Part shown: positions 1 to 6,149 of the stretch, piece by piece | Layout of the letters: the number at the start of each line of letters is the position of its first letter | Position numbering within the stretch: position 1 is the stretch's first letter | Assembly: GCA_017996845.1 (NCBI GenBank) | Contig: JAGOGF010000061.1 | Location: 1 to 14,087 of the forward strand | Length of the DNA: 14,087 nt | Source of the DNA: Butyrivibrio sp. | GTDB taxonomy: Bacteria; Bacillota_A; Clostridia; Lachnospirales; Lachnospiraceae | Reading direction: 5' to 3' | Made by a program: the position numbers and the translations under genes | The notes under the pieces: model-generated | The model's input: the letters and a program-made list of their open reading frames with translations, nothing else | Database searches by the model: none | Told to the model about the DNA's origin: nothing

Positions 1-2
1 TA

Positions 3-64
3 GCAAGACCGTATGCACTTTTTACCTGTGCGCTTTTTTAGATGGCAGATTTGTGGAAAAAAAA
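3..64 (+). other. Irregular 5' junction of the first membrane-protein gene (in-frame TAG and A8 run)
   Basis: The reading frame used by the first CDS is open from the window edge (ARPYALFTCALF) and then meets TAG at 39-41, directly before the ATG at 42. No Shine-Dalgarno sequence precedes that ATG; the upstream bases are T-rich. A second frame (from base 2) is open through this stretch and reads plausibly (YLCALFDGRFVEKK). It could join the downstream frame at the run of eight A at 57-64. So the 42 start may be a genuine TAG/ATG junction between two genes, or the visible CDS may be the 3' part of a longer gene interrupted by a stop or a one-base shift. The missing upstream DNA prevents a decision. 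Confidence 0.35.
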
Positions 65-1268
65 GGATGCCTGTCCATGGAAAATGGTTCTGGCAATGTT
101 ATTGCTATGCCTTACCAGCGCGTATGGTCTGGCACTGGCAGGTGGAATAGCAATTTGCTGGGTAATGGAGATCTGGCAGCATGACAGAAGCCTGATTCAA
201 AACCGCAGGCGCTTTGCGGCGCATATATTCCTGCTTATTTGTGCACTGCTCCTGATGATTGATATATGGCCGTCTCATCAGGCTCTTGCTTTAGAAGGAA
301 ATACGATCGCAAAAGTGGCGGCTTTTCCGGGGCACCTTTTTTTGTTCTGGTTTTTCCTTCCTTCAGAGACGATTTTAACAGCATTTTCAGAATACGCGCT
401 TTTGCAGCTGCAGCAGATAACGCCGGCTGAAATCGCAGATGCGGCTTTTATTTCAGCAATTATCTGGATGCTCCTTATTGTATTATGTTATCACCGAAAG
501 ATGCTGCGGCTTCTCTTTATCCCATATGTTTGTATCAGTATGGTAGGTGCAGGGATGTATTTCTGTACACATCATTATGGATTGCTGCTGATGTTCTTTG
601 TTTTTATCTGTTGGATCGCGCAGGAGAAAGAGCCCATTTCCATAAAAGAATATGGGACAGTAGTCCCGAAGTGGTGCAAAAAGGGATTTCCGGAACAGGA
701 TCAGCAGCGTTTTATCAGATTAATGGGTGTGATCCTGATCGGAATGACAGTCGGGATCAATATGTTCTGGAGTATTTCAGCCTGCGCTGCAGATATCGGA
801 AATGATTACAGCAGCAGTCATAAACTGATCAGCATGATCAGGCAGAAGGATCTGACGCGCTATACATGGTTATGTCTGTGGAAAGAAAGCCAGGATGCAG
901 ACAGCGGAGTATTTTGCATGGACACAAATCTTGGAGATGAGATGAATGTTCTGGTAAATCCGTATCTTAAAAAAAGTCTTGCCTATAACACAAAAACAAC
1001 TTACATAACACATCAGCAGGCGAGTGCTGCGGAAAACAATGCAAACATCCTTGCATGGAAAAAACATGCGGCGCCTGATTTTATTCTGTATGGCAATACC
1101 AAATACTTTGACAGGATGCGAAAGCAATTGGGAATCACAGATACGTATGTTCAGATGAATATTGGGAAAACCCGAAAGGTATGGAAGGCAGACATGCATT
1201 ATTATACAGAGTTTATTTGGGTAAAAAAAAGCACCTATCATGCACTTTTCGATAATAAAAAACAGTAA
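42..1268 (+). CDS. Multi-pass membrane protein of unknown function with C-terminal soluble domain
   Basis: I do not recognise the family. The 408-residue product has about six or seven hydrophobic segments: roughly residues 16-42, 58-76, 91-115, 130-150, 154-192 (probably two) and 223-251. A soluble domain of about 155 residues follows, with a motif DFILYGNTKYFDRMRKQLG near residues 345-365. A multi-helix N-terminus followed by a soluble C-terminal domain is seen in some GT-C glycosyltransferase-like membrane proteins, but no catalytic motif is visible, so that is only a thought. It ends 12 bp before trmK and probably shares its transcript. The start is doubtful: no ribosome binding site, an in-frame TAG immediately before the ATG, and an A8 homopolymer at 57-64. 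The ORF is real by its long continuous hydrophobic pattern; completeness at the N-terminus is not assured. Confidence 0.7.
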   Translation: MADLWKKKDACPWKMVLAMLLLCLTSAYGLALAGGIAICWVMEIWQHDRSLIQNRRRFAAHIFLLICALLLMIDIWPSHQALALEGNTIAKVAAFPGHLFLFWFFLPSETILTAFSEYALLQLQQITPAEIADAAFISAIIWMLLIVLCYHRKMLRLLFIPYVCISMVGAGMYFCTHHYGLLLMFFVFICWIAQEKEPISIKEYGTVVPKWCKKGFPEQDQQRFIRLMGVILIGMTVGINMFWSISACAADIGNDYSSSHKLISMIRQKDLTRYTWLCLWKESQDADSGVFCMDTNLGDEMNVLVNPYLKKSLAYNTKTTYITHQQASAAENNANILAWKKHAAPDFILYGNTKYFDRMRKQLGITDTYVQMNIGKTRKVWKADMHYYTEFIWVKKSTYHALFDNKKQ

Positions 1269-1280
1269 TGGAGTATAGCA

Positions 1281-2078
1281 ATGTCAAATGAAAAACAGCA
1301 GTCGATACATATGGAACTTTCAGAAAGACTCAAAGCGGTGACAAAGTTGGTTACACCGGGCAGTAAAGTAGCAGACATCGGTACAGATCATGGATATGTT
1401 CCGGTATATCTGATGATGACGGGAAGAGCTGTTTCCTGTATTGCGATGGATGTCAGGAAGGGCCCGCTGATGCATGCACAGGAGCATATTGAAGCATCCG
1501 GACTTGAAGATGTAATTCAGACCAGGATATCGGATGGACTGGCAAATTTGCAGGATGGCGATGCAGATACCATTATTTGCGCAGGTATGGGTGGAAAACT
1601 GATGCAGAAACTTCTCCGAGATACCGATCCGGCGAAAAAGGGGATTAAAGAAATGATTTTGCAGCCGCAGTCAGAGTGCAGAGAGTTTCGCCGGTTCCTT
1701 CGGCAATCCGGATACTGTTTTCTGATTGAAGATATAATACTGGAAGAAGGAAAATTCTATCCGATGATGAAGGTGTGCATACCGGAGCATTCTGCAGGAG
1801 AACCTTATAATGGTTTTGCGGAAGAACTGGCCTATGCAGCAGGGTGTGAGACAGAGGATGCGCTGCGTGTCTGTGATCGTTTCGGACCTTTTCTGATCAG
1901 GCAGTATAATAAGGTATTGTACCAATATCTGGTGCATGGAGATGAGGTCTGTGATACAATTTTAGCAAAGCTTTCCGAAGAAACGCATCCGGACAGGTAT
2001 GCGGAAATTGTACTTGAAAAGGAAGATATACAGACAGCACTTGTCTGGTATGGCAGCAGAAACGTGCGTTTGTCATAA
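1281..2078 (+). CDS. trmK: tRNA (adenine(22)-N(1))-methyltransferase TrmK
   Basis: TrmK (COG2384, YqfN in Bacillus) uses S-adenosylmethionine to methylate N1 of adenine 22 in tRNA in the cytoplasm. The class I methyltransferase SAM-binding motif is clear at residues 31-39 (ADIGTDHGY), after the family-typical N-terminus MELSERLKAV (residues 11-20). AGMGGKLMQKLL at 101-112 matches the conserved AGMGG loop, and LQPQSE follows it as in the family. The 265-residue length is a little above the usual size of about 230-240. The start at 1281 has a GGAG at 1270-1273. The in-frame ATG at 1311 fits the family N-terminus but lacks a good Shine-Dalgarno. The gene lies 12 bp after the membrane protein and 20 bp before the Nif3-like gene, a pairing common in Firmicutes. 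Confidence 0.93.
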   Translation: MSNEKQQSIHMELSERLKAVTKLVTPGSKVADIGTDHGYVPVYLMMTGRAVSCIAMDVRKGPLMHAQEHIEASGLEDVIQTRISDGLANLQDGDADTIICAGMGGKLMQKLLRDTDPAKKGIKEMILQPQSECREFRRFLRQSGYCFLIEDIILEEGKFYPMMKVCIPEHSAGEPYNGFAEELAYAAGCETEDALRVCDRFGPFLIRQYNKVLYQYLVHGDEVCDTILAKLSEETHPDRYAEIVLEKEDIQTALVWYGSRNVRLS

Positions 2079-2098
2079 TATAAACAGAAAGGGCGATC

Positions 2099-2881
2099 AT
2101 GAAATGCAGTGAGATCATCGAACATCTGGAGCAGCTTTCACCTCCTTCTTTTGCGGAGGATTGGGATAATGTGGGACTTCTTGCAGGCAGAAAAGAAAAG
2201 GAAGTGCAGCGTATTTATATTGCACTGGATGCCACGGATGAGGTAGTGGAGGATGCAGTCAGATGCGGTGCAGATATGCTGCTGACACATCATCCGCTTA
2301 TTTTTCATGCAGTAAAGAAGGTAACGGATGAAGACTTTGTCGGCAGGAGAATCGTAAAACTGGTGCAGTCAGATATCAGCTATTATGCCATGCATACCAA
2401 TTTTGACGTAATGGGAATGGCCGATGCGGCAGCGGATGAGCTCAAAATTGAAAGCAGGGATGTTCTGAATGTGACTTATGAAGACGAAATTTCGCATGAA
2501 GGAATCGGCAGGATCGGGATACTTCCCAGAAGCATGACATTATTTGCATGCGCAGAATATGTCAAGGGTGTGTTCAGAATTCCGGGCGTACGGATATATG
2601 GGGATGCTGATGAGGAGGTTCTTCGGGCAGCAATCTGTCCGGGATCCGGCAAGTCAGTGATTGCAGATGCAATACGACAGCATGCAGATGTTCTGATTAC
2701 AGGAGATATTGATCATCATGAGGGAATTGACGCTATGGCACAGGGATTGTCCATTATTGATGCCGGTCATTATGGGCTGGAAAAAATATTTATTCCCTAT
2801 ATGCAGGATTATATCAGGAGAGAACTTCCTTCCCTTCAGCTTTTTGCAGCACGTGAAAGATCTCCGTTTACAGATGTGTGA
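2099..2881 (+). CDS. Nif3-like dinuclear metal-centre protein (DUF34/YqfO family)
   Basis: This is a DUF34/NIF3 protein, a conserved family that forms a toroidal hexamer with a two-metal site; its biochemical role is not settled. The metal ligands can be read off: H64 and H65 in LTHHPLIFH, H99 and D103 in MHTNFD, and H224 with E228 in GHYGLEK. A further TGDIDHHEG motif lies near residue 202. The 260-residue length matches the short form of the family; the roughly 110-residue PII-like/CutA-like insertion of Bacillus YqfO is absent. The start at 2099 is set by AAAGGG at 2088-2093. It follows trmK by 20 bp and precedes the kinase gene by 42 bp, so the three are likely co-transcribed. Family assignment is secure, function is not. 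Confidence 0.93.
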   Translation: MKCSEIIEHLEQLSPPSFAEDWDNVGLLAGRKEKEVQRIYIALDATDEVVEDAVRCGADMLLTHHPLIFHAVKKVTDEDFVGRRIVKLVQSDISYYAMHTNFDVMGMADAAADELKIESRDVLNVTYEDEISHEGIGRIGILPRSMTLFACAEYVKGVFRIPGVRIYGDADEEVLRAAICPGSGKSVIADAIRQHADVLITGDIDHHEGIDAMAQGLSIIDAGHYGLEKIFIPYMQDYIRRELPSLQLFAARERSPFTDV

Positions 2882-2923
2882 TTTTGGAGCAATTATTTTT
2901 GATTCGGAAAGGAAAGATAGAAT

Positions 2924-4579
2924 ATGCCAACCATAATAATCAGAGGTGAAAAAAGAGAATACGCAAAAGGAACTACCTTTGAGAAAATTGCTGCAGAATA
3001 TCAGGTCGCATACACAGATCGGATCGGGCTGGTCATTTTTAACGGAAAAATAAGAGAACTGATGAAAAAGGTTGAAAAGGACGGCGTATTATCCTTTATC
3101 ACCATGAAAGACGGTATTGGGCATCAGAGCTATGCCAGAACAGCAATCATGATGATGATCAGGGCCGTACATGACATTGTGGAAACGAAGGAACCGGTAA
3201 GGGTAAAAGTTGAGTTTACGATCGGGTATGGCTACTTCTGCAGAATCAGCGGACTGGGCGGGATATCACAGCGTTTCATAGACAGGCTGAATGAAAGAAT
3301 GCAGCAAATGATAACGGAAGACATTCCGATTACCAAGCATGTTTATCCGGTAGATGAGGCAACGGAAATATTCAGAAGGCAGGGAATGTCAGATAAAGTT
3401 GATCTGTTCCGGTATCGCCGCAGTTCTGAAGTAAATGTATACAGACTGGATGGTTTTTGCGATTATTTTTATGGCTATATGCTTCCTTCTACAGGATATG
3501 TCTCTGTATGCAGGGTGGAACAATATAAAGATGGCATGCTGCTGATTTTGCCGCCGCAAAACAGACCTGCAGAACTGGTTTCCTTTGCAGAAAGAAATAA
3601 ATTGTTCGAGCAGCTCAAACTGTCGAATGAATGGGGAGAAAAGGTCGGAATTGACAATGTGGGAGAATTGAATGATGCTATCTGCAGGGGGGAGATCGGG
3701 GATATGATTCTCGTACAGGAAGCACTGCAGGAAAGGCGAATCGGACAAATTGCAGAGCGAATCTATGACAGTAAAGATGTCAAATTCGTTATGATTGCAG
3801 GTCCCAGTTCTTCCGGCAAAACAACATTTTCACATCGGCTTTCAATACAGCTGCGATCTTACGGACTGATGCCGCACCCGATCAGCCTGGATAATTATTT
3901 CAGGAACAGGGAGCAGACACCCAGGGATGCAGAAGGAAATTACAATTTTGAATGTCTCGAAGCCATAGATGTTGAGCAGTTCAATCAGGATATGACAAAT
4001 TTGCTTCGGGGAAAACGGGTAGAAATGCCAACCTTTAATTTCCTGAGCGGGAAACGTGAAATGAAAGGAGATTTCCTGCAGCTTGGAAAAGAAGATGTAC
4101 TGGTCATTGAGGGAATTCACGGGCTGAATGACAAGATGTCCTATGCGCTGCCTGCCGCATCCAAGTTCAGGATATACATCAGTGCGCTTACAACACTGAA
4201 CATTGATTCACATAATCGAATCTCTACGACAGATGAACGTTTGCTTCGAAGGATTGTCAGAGATGCAAGGACAAGAGGCGCTACAGCCAAGCATACGATC
4301 GGAATGTGGGGATCGGTACGTGCGGGGGAGGAACAGAATATTTTTCCGTTTCAGGAGAGTGCGGATGAAATGTTCAATTCTGCACAGATCTATGAACTTT
4401 CGGTTTTAAAACAATATGCAGAACCGCTTTTATTCAGAATTGATAAGAATGAACCGGAATATTTTGAAGCAAAAAGACTGCTGAAATTCCTGGATTATTT
4501 TATTGGAGTGGATTCTACGAGTTTGCCGCAGAATTCTATCTGCAGAGAATTCGTAGGAGGAAGCTGTTTTAATGTCTGA
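2924..4579 (+). CDS. TGS / SAD-like / uridine kinase-like fusion nucleoside kinase
   Basis: A three-part protein of 551 residues. Residues 1-60 resemble a TGS (ubiquitin-like) domain as at the N-terminus of threonyl-tRNA synthetase. Residues about 65-220 resemble the synthetase second additional domain (SAD) but with a degenerate HxxxH motif. The C-terminal half is a phosphoribulokinase/uridine kinase-type P-loop kinase: GPSSSGKT at 293-300, LDNYF at 322-326 and the Walker B-like VIEGIHGLN around E396. Proteins with this layout occur in Firmicutes and Thermotogae and are usually annotated uridine kinase or nucleoside kinase; the substrate is not certain from sequence. The start at 2924 has AAAGGAAAG at 2908-2916. 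It ends 39 bp before the RNase P RNA, without a visible terminator in between. Confidence 0.9.
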   Translation: MPTIIIRGEKREYAKGTTFEKIAAEYQVAYTDRIGLVIFNGKIRELMKKVEKDGVLSFITMKDGIGHQSYARTAIMMMIRAVHDIVETKEPVRVKVEFTIGYGYFCRISGLGGISQRFIDRLNERMQQMITEDIPITKHVYPVDEATEIFRRQGMSDKVDLFRYRRSSEVNVYRLDGFCDYFYGYMLPSTGYVSVCRVEQYKDGMLLILPPQNRPAELVSFAERNKLFEQLKLSNEWGEKVGIDNVGELNDAICRGEIGDMILVQEALQERRIGQIAERIYDSKDVKFVMIAGPSSSGKTTFSHRLSIQLRSYGLMPHPISLDNYFRNREQTPRDAEGNYNFECLEAIDVEQFNQDMTNLLRGKRVEMPTFNFLSGKREMKGDFLQLGKEDVLVIEGIHGLNDKMSYALPAASKFRIYISALTTLNIDSHNRISTTDERLLRRIVRDARTRGATAKHTIGMWGSVRAGEEQNIFPFQESADEMFNSAQIYELSVLKQYAEPLLFRIDKNEPEYFEAKRLLKFLDYFIGVDSTSLPQNSICREFVGGSCFNV

Positions 4580-4582
4580 AAC

Positions 4583-4611
4583 TTGACATTTGGAGAAAAA
4601 ACGTTTAAATT
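4583..4611 (+). promoter_or_regulatory. Promoter of rnpB
   Basis: A perfect -35 box TTGACA lies at 4583-4588. A -10 candidate TTAAAT (4605-4610, 16 bp spacer) or TAAATT (4606-4611, 17 bp spacer) follows. Initiation 7-8 bp downstream falls on the G at 4618-4619, exactly where the P1 helix of RNase P RNA begins. The promoter starts three bases after the stop of the kinase gene. Confidence 0.75.
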
Positions 4612-4618
4612 GGCATAG

Positions 4619-5045
4619 GTATGAGCAGGACAAATGATCGCGGCTGCAGGTTCCGAAAGGACGCAGGTGAGGAAAGTCCGGGCTTCACAGGGCAGGATGC
4701 CGGATAACGTCCGGCGGAGGCAACTCCCGGGATAGTGCAACAGAAATAAACCGCCATAGATCGCAACCTGGTTGCTTTTTAGCAGTCAAATGCCTTGCAT
4801 TTGACTGCATCGGGTTTGCAGCTTAGGCCGCAGATCCGGTTGGTAAGGGTGGAAAGGCAGTGTAAGAGACTACCGTGCCGGTGGTAACACCGGTAGCCAT
4901 GTAAACCCCATTCGAAGCAAGACCGAACAGAAAGCTATGAACCGGCCCGGTTCGCTTTCAGGTGGGTCGCTTGAGACTGTCGGCGACGACAGTTCTAGAT
5001 AGATGATCATTCTCGACATAACCCGGCTTACAGCCCTGCTCATAC
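4619..5045 (+). ncRNA. rnpB: RNase P RNA, class A (catalytic RNA that matures tRNA 5' ends)
   Basis: The conserved cores are visible in order: GAGGAAAGTCCGGGCTTC (P4 5' strand region) at 4669-4686, GTGCAACAGAAATAAACCGCC-like CR-II ending near 4755, GGTAAGGGTGGAAAGG near 4841, GAAGCAAGACCGAACAG near 4915, and the closing ACCCGGCTTA near 5021-5030. The P1 helix closes exactly: 4619-4629 (GTATGAGCAGG) is the reverse complement of 5035-5045, which fixes both ends and gives about 427 nt. The P12 region is long, including a perfect 12-bp stem at 4782-4793/4797-4808 with loop CTT. The layout with CR-II followed by P11/P12 and the GGTAAGGGTG core fits the ancestral class A rather than the Bacillus class B form. 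No intrinsic terminator is seen directly after P1. Confidence 0.97.
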
Positions 5046-5053
5046 TCTTAAAA

Positions 5054-5950
5054 ATGAAAATGACAAAATGTGGAAACAGACAATTTCATAAAGTTATATC
5101 TCTGCCAAAAGTATGTGCAGGGATTCTGGTATCCCTGGCAGTTATTCTGGCAGGGACTTTTGTTTACCCTGGATACAGGGTAACTGCACCTGATTCAGAA
5201 TATCAATTTCAGTATATGCTGGATAAAGATCTTTTGGTGACGCAGAAAGAACAATCTGAAAATACAGCGGCATCTTTTGAAAATATCCGTCCCGGAGTGG
5301 TACAGATTCATGTTGGAAATATATACGGAGGAGGTACGGTCTGGAAAATAACGAAAGATGGGATCATTATTGTATCCAATCGCCATGTGCTGGAAAACTT
5401 TGCGGCACAGGCCCGGCAGGATGTGAACAGTAATTATGTGACTTTTTTTGACGGGGAGGCTGCGCGTGCGGAACTGATTGGCTTATCGGCAGAATATGAT
5501 GTTGGATTTGTAAAGGTTCCCCTTTCAGAACTGACCTATGCACAGTTGTGTACATTGCGAAGCAGCAGAATTGATACAGAAGCATATGCGGGAATCAGAG
5601 CCGGAATGACAATATTCTGTGTACATTCTCAGGATATCATACGCAGAGGACCGGATGATGACGCAGTCGTAATGGACGGCAAAGGAACCGGAATAGCAGA
5701 TCAGTCCTATGTCGGTATAATATCTGTTACAGACGCATACATAGAGGATCTTGGTCAGAATATGATATATAGCATGTGTTATGCAGAACCTGGCATGTCA
5801 GGCAGCGGCATGTTTGACGGATACGGAAATCTGATCGGGATGGTCACAGGGGGAACAGAACAAAATGAAATGATCAGTGTGCCGCTTTCGGACATTTTAA
5901 AAGTCTGCAGAGAACTTGGGGTTTCGGTGCAGCAGCCAGCAGATAGATAA
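5054..5950 (+). CDS. Membrane-anchored trypsin-like (S1C/HtrA-like) serine protease
   Basis: The open frame reaches back to an ATG at 5003, but that lies inside RNase P RNA, so the start is placed at 5054 (alternative 5060), giving 298 residues. A basic N-terminus and one hydrophobic segment (about residues 20-40) anchor it, with the catalytic domain outside. The triad is readable from the 5054 start: H111 in VSNRHVLE, D149 in EYDVGFVKV and S249 in EPGMSGSGMFD. It follows the HtrA pattern of GxGxxW/I, then NxHV, then PGxSGG, with SGSG in place of SGGP. No PDZ domain follows, so it is shorter than HtrA/DegP. No Shine-Dalgarno precedes either start, and there is only an 8-14 nt leader after rnpB. 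No separate promoter is convincing, so it may be expressed by read-through from rnpB. The substrate is unknown; the next gene's extracytoplasmic protein is a possible partner. Confidence 0.85.
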   Translation: MKMTKCGNRQFHKVISLPKVCAGILVSLAVILAGTFVYPGYRVTAPDSEYQFQYMLDKDLLVTQKEQSENTAASFENIRPGVVQIHVGNIYGGGTVWKITKDGIIIVSNRHVLENFAAQARQDVNSNYVTFFDGEAARAELIGLSAEYDVGFVKVPLSELTYAQLCTLRSSRIDTEAYAGIRAGMTIFCVHSQDIIRRGPDDDAVVMDGKGTGIADQSYVGIISVTDAYIEDLGQNMIYSMCYAEPGMSGSGMFDGYGNLIGMVTGGTEQNEMISVPLSDILKVCRELGVSVQQPADR

Positions 5951-6000
5951 TATGACAGACAGATGGGGAAAAGCGACCGGATCCCATATGAGAAAAAAGC

Positions 6001-6029
6001 TTGACAAATATCCGACTTTTCGATATTCT
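6001..6029 (+). promoter_or_regulatory. Promoter of the coiled-coil Cys/His-rich protein gene
   Basis: A perfect -35 TTGACA at 6001-6006 is followed, after 17 bp, by TATTCT at 6024-6029 (four of six consensus bases). Initiation near 6036 would give a leader of about 114 nt before the ATG at 6150. Confidence 0.6.
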
Positions 6030-6041
6030 TTTTCTGCATTC

Positions 6042-6126
6042 GCATTCAGCGGATGCATTTGCGGAAACTCTTTCCGTAAAAATCTTCCATTTATTTTTTG
6101 TATCCCGGGAACAGAATTACAAAAAA
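6042..6126 (+). promoter_or_regulatory. Structured 5' leader with three hairpins
   Basis: Three inverted repeats lie in the leader. GCATTC/GGATGC at 6042-6056 has a loop of AGC and one G-U pair. CGGAAA/TTTCCG is at 6062-6076 with a 3-nt loop. A perfect 9-bp TTTTTTGTA (6094-6102) pairs with TACAAAAAA (6118-6126) around a 15-nt loop that itself contains CCCGGG. None is followed by a proper T tract, so they do not look like terminators. No known riboswitch consensus is recognised. Confidence 0.35.
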
Positions 6127-6136
6127 CTGAATATCG

Positions 6137-6144
6137 AAAGGCGG
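6137..6144 (+). promoter_or_regulatory. Ribosome binding site that sets the start at 6150
   Basis: AAAGGCGG lies 5 bp before the ATG at 6150. The longer open frame reaches back to 5916, but that part overlaps the protease gene in another frame, lacks a ribosome binding site, and is not followed by a membrane anchor until residue 79. The start at 6150 gives a classical basic N-terminus plus one membrane segment. Confidence 0.8.
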
Positions 6145-6149
6145 TAGAA

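Noticed and set aside
1..12. Start of the window (AGCAAGACCG) resembling the AAGCAAGACCGAAC core of RNase P RNA
   Set aside because: The match is about 10 bases and the surrounding sequence does not fit the RNA; it is a chance similarity.
4763..4780. GCAAC/GTTGC hairpin followed by T5 inside rnpB as an intrinsic terminator
   Set aside because: The stem is only 5 bp and the full conserved RNA continues beyond it, so a true terminator here would destroy RNase P RNA. Kept only as a remark on the P12 finding.
4971..5001. Possible promoter inside rnpB (TTGAGA with TCTAGA or TAGATA) for the protease
   Set aside because: TTGAGA belongs to a conserved RNase P RNA segment (GCTTGAG), and the -10 candidates match poorly, so chance resemblance is the simpler explanation.
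5003..5053. ATG at 5003 as start of the serine protease
   Set aside because: It lies within conserved 3' sequence of RNase P RNA, before the ACCCGGCTTA core and the P1 strand. Those bases are constrained by the RNA, and the resulting N-terminal peptide is RNA-derived.
5916..6149. N-terminal extension of the coiled-coil protein from 5916
   Set aside because: It overlaps the end of the protease gene, contains the promoter and leader hairpins, and lacks a ribosome binding site, whereas ATG 6150 has AAAGGCGG at proper spacing and a membrane anchor right after.
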